A DNA stretch of 64,000 nucleotides from a virus, in the IMG/VR virus record IMGVR_UViG_3300010883_027406, positions 21,365-85,364 of that record; one strand, written 5' to 3'. This document shows, piece after piece, positions 40,443-49,426 of the stretch. A program made the translations under genes and the position numbers. Every line of letters starts with the position of its first letter. Positions within the stretch are counted from its first letter, which is position 1. The notes under the pieces were generated by a model. The model saw only the letters and a list, made by a program, of their open reading frames with translations, had not been told where the DNA came from and did not search any database.

Positions 40443-41003
40443 ATGGCAGTGGTTAGCGAACTTTCCTTGAAGTGGAATGTAGGTAAACTTCCCCTTAAGA
40501 ATTATCGTGTTGAGGGGTGTTGTATTGTGCCCGGCCAGAATACTACTGGATTTGACACTGGTCAAACCACTCCTGACACAGGAGCGCCCAATCCTAATGC
40601 TGGCCTTAAGTGCGAGTCTAGATTTGTTGTTAATATATTAGCAAGAGATCTGGGTGATTTGTGCCTTCAGTTAAGAAAGAGGGAATTTTATTGGCCTATC
40701 TGCAAAATACAGGTTTTTAACCAACCGGCACAGGGGGCAAACCTTAAAGGATTTGGTAATCCATTGGGACCACCCAACACCGATTGCTGTTCTGACATAT
40801 ATGGAGACCCCACAGAAGCAGCGCCATCTGGTCCTAATGTGCCTAATGCAAATGAAGTGGAATTTCAAACTTTAACTGACATTCCACATGTCGTATGGGC
40901 TAATGTTCCTGAATGTATAGACTATAATGTTACCCATATATACAAAAAGTTAAATTTTTCAATTGCAGTTGAAAGGGTGTTTGTTTTTGGGGGCGGTGAA
41001 TAA
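40443..41003 (+). CDS. Unknown protein, possibly structural, 186 residues
   Basis: No family is recognised. The protein is rich in Pro, Gly, Asn and Cys (CCIVPGQNTTGFDTG, GPPNTDCCSDIYGDPTEAAP), beta-rich, and ends exactly at the start of the large structural gene (TAATG overlap). Its position suggests a virion partner of that protein. Preferred start ATG 40443 over TTG 40440. Confidence 0.5.
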   Translation: MAVVSELSLKWNVGKLPLKNYRVEGCCIVPGQNTTGFDTGQTTPDTGAPNPNAGLKCESRFVVNILARDLGDLCLQLRKREFYWPICKIQVFNQPAQGANLKGFGNPLGPPNTDCCSDIYGDPTEAAPSGPNVPNANEVEFQTLTDIPHVVWANVPECIDYNVTHIYKKLNFSIAVERVFVFGGGE

Positions 41004-44000
41004 TGGCGCATATGAATTTAGGAGGCAGCGCCGTTGCTGTAATTGCCCGTCCTCATGGTAACTATGTTGGGATTGATGGAGTTGTTGTAGAAGGACAGGC
41101 GACAATAGTTTCGTCGGCACAATCGTACCAGGGCACTGCGTCTCCGGTTATTTCTGGGGAATCCATCGTAGTATCCAGTTTTACTCCAAGATATTATTCT
41201 CCACGCCCAGCAACCACCACAGTTACTATAATTGATAAGATTGAACTTGGCACTGGAGATAAGGTCACTTTACGATCAGCAAGTGCCCCAAGTATAGATA
41301 TTGATTTTGCTGTAGATCTCGATACCTCAGCCACATCCACAGTCACTATAACTGACTATGCCGAACTGAATGATGGAGATAAGGTCGCTTTACGATCAAC
41401 AAGTGCTCCGAGCACAGACATTGATTTTGCTGTAGATTCTGATGTTGCTGCAACCGCCACAGTCACAATAACCGATTATGCTGAACTTAATGCTGGAGAC
41501 AAGGTGACTTTGCGAGCGACAAACGCTCCAAGCGTAGATATTGATTTTGATATTGCCTGGGGCACACATGCTGAGAGCTACATCGCTTCTGCGTTGGCAA
41601 ATCTTATTAATGCAAATTCTAATTTCTCAGCTTCAGCAAATAATACGGTTGTAACAATCACGCAATCTATTGAAGGAGCAGCGGGGAACACTACGGTTGT
41701 TTTAACAGATAGTGGTAACTCTGGTATGTCTAAAACGGACTTTACTGGTGGTGTTGACGGGGACTGGGATGTTGGTAGTTCAAACGCTGATGCCGCTGCT
41801 GCTTTAGCGATCTTTATTAATGCAAATTCTAATTTCTCAGCTTCAGCAAATAATGCGGTCGTAACAATCACACAATCTATTGGCAGCGTAGCGGGGAACA
41901 CTACTGTTTCTTTGACAGACAGTGGTGACGCTGGTATGTCTAAAACAGATTTTACTGGTGGTTCTGATGGAAGTTGGGATTTAGGTGCTTCAAATAATGA
42001 AGCTGCTTCTGCTTTGGCAATTTTTATTAATGCAAACGCCAATTTTTCAGCGGCAGCAAATAATGCCGTTGTAACAATCACACAATCTACTAAAGGAACA
42101 GTGGGCAACACTACTGTTTCTTTGACAGATAGTGGTGACGTTGGTATGTCGAAAACAGATTTTAGTGGTGGTGTAGACAACCCAATTGAAGGAGGTATGG
42201 CACTAGGAGGGGTGTATGATGTGGTATCTACTGCATATTCTTTTTCTGGTTCGGGCGGCATTCAGTCTTCTGGGTCGCTTGATGAACATTGGACTGCCAA
42301 TCCTCGCATTTTGCTTCGTATCATACCAAGTGGAGGAATTAGTCTTGGCGGCTTGGCCGGTGCTTTTATATCAAATTATGTTGGCCTTGTGCCACTAGAG
42401 TTGGGAGGCACTTCTCTTCCATTTAATTCAACTGTTTATTTATATGCGGGAGTTGGCGGACCCGTTATGTCGGGAGAAGTATACGTAGCCTCGCCATCAT
42501 GGACATATTCCGCCACTGGCGGGATTTCTTTAGGGGGAGAGTATTATCCAAGGTTTAATGTTATAGGAAATGATGTTACTACATCTGTTGAATCTGCTTC
42601 TACATTTGTTAGTGACGCAACTGTGGGAACCGTTGATTGGACTTCTCCTTCCTCAGCCTCATCAAATGATGGACAGGATGCTTCTGTTGTTTTGTCGGCA
42701 GGAGTTATTTCTAAATACTTAAAATCTACTAATTTTGGTTTTAGTATTCCATCTGTTGATACGATTATGGGCGTGAGAGTTCTTGTTGATAAACACCAGA
42801 CAGGTGGCGATAGTATTAAAGATGAATCAATTAAGTTGGTTAAAGATGGTACTGTTCAAGGAGATGATAAAATTCTCCCTGCTGCTAATAACTGGCTGTA
42901 TTCTCCGCCACCGTGGGGAGTGATTACATCTATTGATGAAAGTGTTTCCAATTATCAAAATGATGGATCGGTAAAATTACTTGCTAATGGCTCGTATGCG
43001 TTCAACAGTACGAACACAACGCATTCGGTGTCGCACACTGCTGCCTACGATAGCCAAAGCTTCATGAGATTTGTGGATGTCAATATTCCTAGTGATGCTA
43101 AAATTACTTCTGCTAAGATAACACTTCTAGTTGATGGGAATACCAATGCAAATGGGCAAACTGCGAAAATTTGTGCCAACGCTTCTGATGACGCCGGTCT
43201 GCCCCTGACTGCACATGCAGTTACGGGGGCCGTTCCCACTACATCTAATGTGACTTGGACATTTGATAATACTCAAAGTGGAAATTTCATAGAGACTCCC
43301 GATATTTCTAGTGTAATTCAAGAGATAGTGGATCGTGATGGGTGGACGCATCCTGACTCCGCAATGGTGGTTTATTTTAGAGACCCATCAAGTGCTGGAA
43401 GTGATTGGGAAATTCAATTTCGTGCTTTTGGACAAAATCAGTCTGGAACTGGGTCAGCTTTTCTAGAAATAACTTATTATGATCCTGCTTTTGTAGAATA
43501 TGGTTTTGATGATAACGACACGCCGGTACCCGGTATCGATTGGCCTCCGTTTGACACTTGGGGTCTTGATTTAACTTATGACGATATAAATGATTCTACT
43601 TTTGGAGTAGTTCTTTCTGCAAAGAATGACTTGCCTTCTTCTGCTGCCGGGTCGGTTTCTGCTCTTATAGATTATGTTGAAATGTCTATTTATCATTTGA
43701 AGATAGGTGCGACAATAGGCGGCTCTGCAATTGCCGGTGTTCCTTTTAGGAACTATGTTAGTTCGGGAGGGATTACTATTTCTGGGGAGGCCATACTCGG
43801 AGAATCTTCTTCTTATAGTTATGTTGGTTCTGGTGGTGCGACATTGTCAGGAACCTCCCACATTGATACTACTGGCGGAGTGTCTGGGTATTTTGAGGAT
43901 TTGACCACGTCAGTTAAATATGATGTTACTTATTCTGGTTTTGATGTATTTTTTGGTACAGGCGAGGCCCCGGAACATGTTGTCGATCTTCCTGATGTGG

Positions 44001-44656
44001 TTAATTTGTGTGGATGCGACCCTGTTAATGCTATGGTTAATTTAAAACATAATTTATTGCATGCCTCTAAACTTGGGAAGTTTATACAAAGGAATGCTTT
44101 TACCCTTCCAGTCGATATTAAATTGATTTATAATTCTATTACGGGTTCTTGGAGAAATAATTTTCACTATGAAAGTATTTCTGGTGAAGAAATTTTTGAT
44201 GTTCTTTTTGAATGGTCTTGCATTCCTGAGATAGGATCTAATGATCTTGGCTATGATGCGTGGAAGTTTTCTCTTCTAGTTCACTATCACCATGAGCCGG
44301 AAGTAGATAAAGATACTAGAGTCGTTTTGGTGTTTCCAAAAGGTCATTTTTGTAGTAGAGGACAAAGACTTGATGCATCATTTGAAATTGATACACAAAG
44401 TAAAATAACCACGGTGACAGCCTCGTCAGCGGCTTCTAGTAGTTTTGTTGTTGATACTATAATAAATGATGATATTCGGTTATTTGTCGGAAATTATTGG
44501 AAGGAACATCCTTTAGAGTTAAAAATAGAAGAGAAAGTTACGACTTCAACTGCGTTTATTGAAGTGGATCTGGGACATATACTTCCTCCAGAAGATTCCC
44601 AAACCGGGGAGGTAGCAACGGCGGAGTCATCTGCCTTGCTTGATACATATTTGTAA
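41003..44656 (+). CDS. Large repeat-rich virion protein, probably tail or fibre
   Basis: A 1217-residue beta-rich protein without signal peptide. Residues about 70-190 hold three 40-residue repeats ending APSxDIDFAVD; residues about 195-395 hold three 70-residue repeats with FINANSNFSASANNAVVTITQS and GMSKTDFTGG. Further on are Gly-rich SGGISLGG strands and a region about 675-830 resembling a carbohydrate-binding beta sandwich (IQEIVDRDGWTHPDSAMVVYF). A Cys-containing C-terminal domain (about 980-1217: VVNLCGCDPVNAMVNLKHNLL) closes it. The 25324 protein shares the GMSK domain. Tail or fibre function is inferred. Confidence 0.7.
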   Translation: MAHMNLGGSAVAVIARPHGNYVGIDGVVVEGQATIVSSAQSYQGTASPVISGESIVVSSFTPRYYSPRPATTTVTIIDKIELGTGDKVTLRSASAPSIDIDFAVDLDTSATSTVTITDYAELNDGDKVALRSTSAPSTDIDFAVDSDVAATATVTITDYAELNAGDKVTLRATNAPSVDIDFDIAWGTHAESYIASALANLINANSNFSASANNTVVTITQSIEGAAGNTTVVLTDSGNSGMSKTDFTGGVDGDWDVGSSNADAAAALAIFINANSNFSASANNAVVTITQSIGSVAGNTTVSLTDSGDAGMSKTDFTGGSDGSWDLGASNNEAASALAIFINANANFSAAANNAVVTITQSTKGTVGNTTVSLTDSGDVGMSKTDFSGGVDNPIEGGMALGGVYDVVSTAYSFSGSGGIQSSGSLDEHWTANPRILLRIIPSGGISLGGLAGAFISNYVGLVPLELGGTSLPFNSTVYLYAGVGGPVMSGEVYVASPSWTYSATGGISLGGEYYPRFNVIGNDVTTSVESASTFVSDATVGTVDWTSPSSASSNDGQDASVVLSAGVISKYLKSTNFGFSIPSVDTIMGVRVLVDKHQTGGDSIKDESIKLVKDGTVQGDDKILPAANNWLYSPPPWGVITSIDESVSNYQNDGSVKLLANGSYAFNSTNTTHSVSHTAAYDSQSFMRFVDVNIPSDAKITSAKITLLVDGNTNANGQTAKICANASDDAGLPLTAHAVTGAVPTTSNVTWTFDNTQSGNFIETPDISSVIQEIVDRDGWTHPDSAMVVYFRDPSSAGSDWEIQFRAFGQNQSGTGSAFLEITYYDPAFVEYGFDDNDTPVPGIDWPPFDTWGLDLTYDDINDSTFGVVLSAKNDLPSSAAGSVSALIDYVEMSIYHLKIGATIGGSAIAGVPFRNYVSSGGITISGEAILGESSSYSYVGSGGATLSGTSHIDTTGGVSGYFEDLTTSVKYDVTYSGFDVFFGTGEAPEHVVDLPDVVNLCGCDPVNAMVNLKHNLLHASKLGKFIQRNAFTLPVDIKLIYNSITGSWRNNFHYESISGEEIFDVLFEWSCIPEIGSNDLGYDAWKFSLLVHYHHEPEVDKDTRVVLVFPKGHFCSRGQRLDASFEIDTQSKITTVTASSAASSSFVVDTIINDDIRLFVGNYWKEHPLELKIEEKVTTSTAFIEVDLGHILPPEDSQTGEVATAESSALLDTYL
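41221..42175 (+). repeat. Two nested tandem repeat arrays (120 and 210 base periods)
   Basis: The motif AGTCACTATAACTGACTATG recurs at 41221, 41341 and 41461, an exact 120-base period. TGCAAATTCTAATTTCTCAG then recurs at 41611, 41821 and (diverged) 42031, an exact 210-base period. Both are in frame (40 and 70 residues), indicating tandem domain duplication in the structural gene. Confidence 0.95.
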
Positions 44657-44667
44657 GGATATAATTT

Positions 44668-44916
44668 ATGGTTGTTTTGATTTGTATTTTATTGGTGTTG
44701 GTTTTAATTAATTTGATTTTTTCTATATTCATTGGCATTATTCTTGTTAGAGTTCTTGAATCCGTCATGCGTTTTGGGCGAGTTAAACCTGCACCGAAGC
44801 CGGACCCTAGAACCAGCAGCGGCCTGCCACCTGGCTTAGTTGATGTTCCGCCATTATATGATGTTCATGGCAATGTTGGTGATACACATGGTATGCAAGA
44901 TCAAACTGTTAAGTAG
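44668..44916 (+). CDS. Small membrane protein, 82 residues
   Basis: Residues 1-30 are one hydrophobic span (VVLICILLVLVLINLIFSIF), then a Pro-rich tail (KPAPKPDPRTSSGLPPGL). No family is recognised. It follows the structural gene by 11 bases and its 3' end overlaps the aldolase gene on the other strand by eight bases. Confidence 0.55.
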   Translation: MVVLICILLVLVLINLIFSIFIGIILVRVLESVMRFGRVKPAPKPDPRTSSGLPPGLVDVPPLYDVHGNVGDTHGMQDQTVK

Positions 44917-45937
44917 ATCGATAGACTCCCATTGCGGCTTCTGAATTGCATTTGGCTCTGTGGAGCAAGGCAGCCTGTGCTTTTTTAACAGTTCTTAACT
45001 CCATGTCTCCGCCCCACGCTTGTAACGCAGGTTGTTGCAGGGCACGTCCATAAGAAAATGATAATCGCCAAGGCCATTTCCCTATGCCTGGAATGATTAA
45101 CTTGTTTAAGAGATTAAGATGTTTTGTGGCGTCTTCGAAGCTTTGTCCGCCTGATAAAAAGGCTATGCCTGGTACGGCTGGGGGGACGGTTCTAGATATA
45201 CATTTTAAAGTTTTTTCTGCAACTTCTCTTCCTGTAATGTCAGCATTGAGACTGTTGTATCCTTCTAGAACCATGTTGCATTTTAAAATCATTCCTTCTA
45301 AAAACACATTTAAAAAGTGTAGTTCTGAAAACGTGTTTTTTAATACTTTTTCTGTTATTTCAAGAGATTGGTCAACATTTTGATTGCCGTCCATGAGAAC
45401 TTCTGGTTCGACAATTGGCACTAATCCACATTCTTGGGACATTGCTGCAAAACGAGCTAAATTTATGGCGTTTTCACGAATACAGGTGTAAGACGGGATT
45501 TCTTTTCCTACGGAGATAACTGCTCTCCATTTGGTGAATGAGGCGCCAAGTCTTTTGTATTCTTTTAACCTTTCTCTTAATCCGTCTAAGCCTTCTGTTA
45601 ATGTTTCTCTTTCGTGTTGGGCCATTTCTTTTGCGCCTTTGTCTACTTTTATTCCGGTCAAGATTCCTTTATTTGATAGATATTTAGGAAATGGAGTTCC
45701 GTCAAATGTTTTCTGATTTATAGTTTCATCATACATGATGACGCCACTGATGTACTGCTCTAGCCCTTCTGTTGTAAAAAGAATATTTCTATAGGCCCTT
45801 CTTAATTCATGCGTTGATCCGGTATTAATGGACTTAAATCTTTTGGTTATGGTCGGGGTGCTTTCGTCTGCCGCAAGGATTCCTTTTCCTAGAGACACCA
45901 ATTGCTGCGCAGTTTTAGATAATTTGGTTTTTTCCAT
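44909..45937 (-). CDS. fba: Class I fructose-bisphosphate aldolase
   Basis: A 342-residue class I aldolase, which uses a lysine Schiff base to cleave fructose-1,6-bisphosphate. Seen: GKGILAADESTPTITKRF, LEGMILKCNMVLEG with the Schiff-base Lys, and FLSGGQSFEDATKHLN plus WRLSFSYGRALQ (phosphate binding). Length matches the animal/plant-type enzyme (about 360), with a shortened C-terminal tail (ends GVYRST). It may help redirect host carbon. It is a single gene on the reverse strand. Confidence 0.95.
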   Translation of the reverse strand: MEKTKLSKTAQQLVSLGKGILAADESTPTITKRFKSINTGSTHELRRAYRNILFTTEGLEQYISGVIMYDETINQKTFDGTPFPKYLSNKGILTGIKVDKGAKEMAQHERETLTEGLDGLRERLKEYKRLGASFTKWRAVISVGKEIPSYTCIRENAINLARFAAMSQECGLVPIVEPEVLMDGNQNVDQSLEITEKVLKNTFSELHFLNVFLEGMILKCNMVLEGYNSLNADITGREVAEKTLKCISRTVPPAVPGIAFLSGGQSFEDATKHLNLLNKLIIPGIGKWPWRLSFSYGRALQQPALQAWGGDMELRTVKKAQAALLHRAKCNSEAAMGVYRST

Positions 45938-46042
45938 TTTTAGTTTCCTTTTGAATAGTAAAGCACATTGACCTTGTGACGTTTTTTAATTACTTTATCA
46001 TAAGATTTCAGGCAGCCCATCCGTAGAGAGAAGCGGCAGATT

Positions 46043-46984
46043 ATGACTAAGGAAGTTGAATTTGTTAGATTTAATTCCTATAGGAATTTTGGAGTTGAGA
46101 TCGAGGTCGGGAGTGAAGTTTGCCCAGATTCGATAGCTCACTCTATTATAAAAAGTTCTCATTGTAAAGATGTGAAAATTTTTGATTGGAATCAGTCAAT
46201 TAACAATAGTGATTGGCATGTTAAGAGTGATGCGAGTTGCGGAATAGGAGAGGATGCTGGTTGGGAGATAGCATCATATGTTGGTTCTGGATATTTGGAT
46301 GCATTAGATATTTCTAAAACAGCATCTGCCCTGAAAGTGACAACTGGGGCAAAAATTAATAGAAATTGTGGTTTGCATGTTCATGTCAATGTAGAAGATT
46401 TTAGCGTGAGAGATATGGCTATTTTATTGGCATATTGGATTAAAATAGAAAATACACTTTCCTTCGCAGTACCTTCGTGGCGTGTTGATGGGGTATTTTG
46501 CCAATTAATTAACAAATTGCAAGCACATTATAAAAGAAACGAATATTCTCCTGATTATTTCTGGACTATCAATAAACCAAGAAACTTATCTGCTCATGAT
46601 AATTTCTATAAGATGTTTACTCTTAATTTAGTGAACTACGAATCGTCTTTGCAAGGTCTAATTGACAGGAAGACTGTTGAATTCCGCATGCCGGAAGGCA
46701 CATTGAATGAAAGCGATATTATTAATTGGATAAGACTTTTTGTTACTTTTGTTGATAATTGTAAAAAAAAGTTGCATATGCCATCGAATACGGTTTCTGT
46801 TTCTTTGTCGGAAACTCTTAATATCCTTGGACTGAGTCATAAAGAAAAGTTTTATATTTTAAGTAAGGGTATGTTTAAAACTAAAAGTTGGCTTCTTAAA
46901 AGGATAATGCAACAGGCTGTAAAAAGAAAAAGTGATCGACTCTACAGGTCTTCTTTTAAATTTCTTAATTTTATGGAACATTAA
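46043..46984 (+). CDS. Amidoligase-family protein (COOH-NH2 ligase)
   Basis: A 313-residue protein of the amidoligase family, related to glutamine synthetase-type carboxylate-amine ligases: NFGVEIEVG, a middle GWEIASY, CGLHVHVNVED and, later, KTVEFRMPEGTLNESDI. These enzymes join amino groups to carboxylates, in peptidoglycan or protein modification. Phage members are known in comparative studies, often with peptidase partners; here no obvious partner is adjacent. A 105-base gap precedes it. Confidence 0.87.
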   Translation: MTKEVEFVRFNSYRNFGVEIEVGSEVCPDSIAHSIIKSSHCKDVKIFDWNQSINNSDWHVKSDASCGIGEDAGWEIASYVGSGYLDALDISKTASALKVTTGAKINRNCGLHVHVNVEDFSVRDMAILLAYWIKIENTLSFAVPSWRVDGVFCQLINKLQAHYKRNEYSPDYFWTINKPRNLSAHDNFYKMFTLNLVNYESSLQGLIDRKTVEFRMPEGTLNESDIINWIRLFVTFVDNCKKKLHMPSNTVSVSLSETLNILGLSHKEKFYILSKGMFKTKSWLLKRIMQQAVKRKSDRLYRSSFKFLNFMEH

Positions 46985-46986
46985 TT

Positions 46987-47838
46987 ATGAAAAACTTTAT
47001 ATTTGTTTTTGCTTTTCTCTTTGCCATCGCTGGCGTTTGCGATTCCTCTTTTGCTCAATCTCCTGATTCCGATTTAAAGTGGAATCGTTGGACGACTAAT
47101 AACTTTGTCATATTAAGTATTGACAAAGATCAGGGAGATTATTTGTTTAACAATATTGAGAACATCAAAGAAGCGGCAGTTTCTAAGTGGGGTATAAAAA
47201 ACTCAGCATTCGAGAATAGGTGCAAAATTATGGTGGTTAAAGACAAGGGCCTGTTTGAAAGGATGTTTAGAATTGATGAAACACGAGTAGAGATTAGAAA
47301 AAATGGTGATGGAAGCACACAGGCGATAATTTGGTGTTTGATAGACGGCAGTTCTATTGATGTTCCTATTTCTGTGGCAGTTTCCGAGGCTCATTTTTAT
47401 TCCAAAAAAGATTATGGATGTTTTTGGGCCAGCAAGGGGATGTCGCTGCTTGCTCAGTCATTGCCTGATATCAGAGCAGGAGCAAAGAGAGTCAATGGTT
47501 TCATAGTAGAAGATAAACCAATGTATTTTGGAAAATCTATTTTCAACATTAATAGGTCGCAATATAAGAAATTGAGTGTGGAACACAAGCAATTGTTTGA
47601 TGATGAAAGTGTTTTGCTTTGTTTGATGTTAAGAAAAGAATTTGGACAAGTTAAATTTCTTTCTTTTATTGAAGAAGCAGGTCGTGGCGATATTGAAAAA
47701 TCTCTTAAAGTGTTTGGATTTGATGGTTTTAGTGATTTTGATGTTTCTTTTAAAACTTATATGAATGATGTCTCTAGAGACGTTTTTGATGATAAGACTC
47801 CTGATTCTTATCTCGGCATAAAAGCTGTTTCCCAATAA
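46987..47838 (+). CDS. Secreted protein, possible degenerate MA-type peptidase
   Basis: A signal peptide (residues 1-23, cut near SSFAQS) followed by about 255 residues. AVSEAHFYSKKDYGCFWASKGMSLLAQS looks like a gluzincin helix pair (HExxH followed by P.WlsEG) in which the HExxH has lost its histidines, so a non-catalytic relative is possible. I am not sure of the family. It starts two bases after the amidoligase stop, so the two may form an envelope-directed pair. Confidence 0.5.
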   Translation: MKNFIFVFAFLFAIAGVCDSSFAQSPDSDLKWNRWTTNNFVILSIDKDQGDYLFNNIENIKEAAVSKWGIKNSAFENRCKIMVVKDKGLFERMFRIDETRVEIRKNGDGSTQAIIWCLIDGSSIDVPISVAVSEAHFYSKKDYGCFWASKGMSLLAQSLPDIRAGAKRVNGFIVEDKPMYFGKSIFNINRSQYKKLSVEHKQLFDDESVLLCLMLRKEFGQVKFLSFIEEAGRGDIEKSLKVFGFDGFSDFDVSFKTYMNDVSRDVFDDKTPDSYLGIKAVSQ

Positions 47839-47899
47839 TGTATTTGTATGGATGTGTGATATATAAATTATAGAATTTAATATTTACTGGAGGTTCAAA

Positions 47900-48151
47900 A
47901 TGCTTTCTATATTGGGATGGGTCATATACGGCCTTATTGTTGGTCTTGTTGCTAAGTCGTTGCATCCAGGGGAAGATCCGGTTGGGTTTTTGCCTACCGT
48001 AGGGATTGGCATCGCTGGAAGTTATGTCGGTGGTCTTGTTAATTGGTCCATTGGACACGGAGATCCTTTTCAGCCTTCTGGCATTATAATGGGTGTAGTT
48101 GGCGGCGTTCTATTTTGTTGGTTATATAGAAAATGGAAAATGAATCAGTAA
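47900..48151 (+). CDS. GlsB/YeaQ/YmgE-family membrane protein
   Basis: The 83-residue protein matches the transglycosylase-associated/YeaQ family: LGWVIYGLIVGLVAKSLHPGEDP, VGIGIAGSYVGGLVNW and IIMGVVGGVLFCWLYRK, three hydrophobic segments with Gly-rich packing. Stress-linked in bacteria, function unknown. ACTGGAGG provides a ribosome binding site. The stop overlaps the next start as TAATG. Confidence 0.88.
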   Translation: MLSILGWVIYGLIVGLVAKSLHPGEDPVGFLPTVGIGIAGSYVGGLVNWSIGHGDPFQPSGIIMGVVGGVLFCWLYRKWKMNQ

Positions 48152-48387
48152 TGATTTTAAAAGATGATGATAGTGATCTTTTAAATGGTTTTAAAAAAAG
48201 ATATGATGGTGTTCATCCATTAATGTTTTTAAGATCCTTGGAGAGGTCTAAATCTCCGGGCGATTTATTTGATATTTTAGAAACGGTGCCCAATGATTTT
48301 CCAATTGCTTGGCATGAGGACAAGTGTAGGTGGGTGCATGTGTCTGATTTTATGCAATCTATTTTTCCCAAGGGCTGGCTGGAGTGA
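48151..48387 (+). CDS. Unknown 78-residue protein
   Basis: Start 48151 overlaps the upstream TAA as TAATG; an earlier in-frame ATG at 48133 is less likely. The sequence MILKDDDSDLLNGFKKRYDG has no recognised family. It is acidic and soluble. Its TGA overlaps the GTG start of the next gene. Confidence 0.55.
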   Translation: MILKDDDSDLLNGFKKRYDGVHPLMFLRSLERSKSPGDLFDILETVPNDFPIAWHEDKCRWVHVSDFMQSIFPKGWLE

Positions 48388-48572
48388 AAGTTCTAATTTT
48401 TTTTATAGTTTCAATCATTTTAAGTCCTCCATCTTTTTCTTCTGATAAAAAAATGGAGGGCTACCATAAGATGCAGAGGCCTTCGCAAATAGAATCCGAC
48501 AATGGTTTGACTCGTCCTTCTCATATTTTTTCTAGGGGAATCTATAAACCTAGAATTTTCCCTACCTATTAA
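48384..48572 (+). CDS. Small secreted protein, 62 residues
   Basis: GTG start overlapping the upstream TGA. A signal peptide (VLIFFIVSIILSPPSFSSD) is followed by a 42-residue basic, His-containing mature part. No family is recognised. A periplasmic peptide is likely. Confidence 0.5.
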   Translation: MKVLIFFIVSIILSPPSFSSDKKMEGYHKMQRPSQIESDNGLTRPSHIFSRGIYKPRIFPTY

Positions 48573-48577
48573 ATAAA

Positions 48578-49162
48578 ATGTGGCTTCAAGAAGAATATTT
48601 TAATAGACACGGCATTGATGCGTTGCTTCCTTTACACGCTAAGAAAGGATGCATATTTTTGGGGCCAACGGATAATTTTTCTCCGAATAAAGTTTTCTTT
48701 ATTTCTTTTGAATGGATAGAAGGGAAGTTTCATCCGGGCAGGTATGTTTTTAATTACTTTAGACCTATTCACAACGGCTGCCGAGCGCATAGATTTTTCG
48801 AGTCAATAAAAATATTTAATTTGCATAGTGACGAATATGAAGATTATTGGGTCAAATTAAATAAAGGCAATAGATTTTTTCCTATAACTTCTAGTCAGCA
48901 GGTTCAACTTATGGCATGGAGTATTTTTCTTTTTTGTTATGATGAGTGGGCATCTAAAAATGGTTTGCATGATTTGTTTTTTGAGACAATAAATCCATTG
49001 GTTAGCGAAGAAAAAAGGATGAGGCTTTATAAAAAGTCGCTTCTTTATTTGAGGAATCATTACCCCTCAGTTCATTCTAATTATGATAATCAGGTGTTGA
49101 GTAAAGTGAGGCACTATTCTTATTGGGCGGCTAAGTTAATCGGTACCACCACAGGAGCGTGA
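48578..49162 (+). CDS. Unknown 194-residue protein
   Basis: An aromatic-rich soluble protein (FRPIHNGCRAHRFFESIKIFN, WSIFLFCYDEWASKNG). No family is recognised. It ends one base before the following small gene. Confidence 0.55.
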   Translation: MWLQEEYFNRHGIDALLPLHAKKGCIFLGPTDNFSPNKVFFISFEWIEGKFHPGRYVFNYFRPIHNGCRAHRFFESIKIFNLHSDEYEDYWVKLNKGNRFFPITSSQQVQLMAWSIFLFCYDEWASKNGLHDLFFETINPLVSEEKRMRLYKKSLLYLRNHYPSVHSNYDNQVLSKVRHYSYWAAKLIGTTTGA

Positions 49163-49163
49163 G

Positions 49164-49376
49164 ATGATAGACGACAATTTTATTGAATATAAGGAGCTTA
49201 AATATGGTTTTAAGTATGGGGCCGCAAAAGTAACACGGCTGTTTTCTGATGAAAAGAAGGGTTGGGTGACTTTGGGTGTTGAAACTCCTAAATCTGTGAT
49301 TCAAGTATATGTAACTAAAACGGGCAAAATAAGAATACATTCCAGTGACGGCGGCGAGTGGCTTGAGTCAAAATGA
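49164..49376 (+). CDS. Unknown 70-residue protein
   Basis: Small beta-rich protein (YKELKYGFKYGAAKVTRLFS, VIQVYVTKTGKIRIHSSDG), consistent with a small barrel fold. No family is recognised. Confidence 0.55.
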   Translation: MIDDNFIEYKELKYGFKYGAAKVTRLFSDEKKGWVTLGVETPKSVIQVYVTKTGKIRIHSSDGGEWLESK

Positions 49377-49426
49377 TGAATTATATTCGCATTGATTTGT
49401 TTTTGTTTTTTTTATAATCTTATATT

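Noticed and set aside
41578-42261. Reverse-strand 227-codon ORF within the structural gene
   Set aside because: It is the shadow of the in-frame repeat array and has low-complexity sequence.
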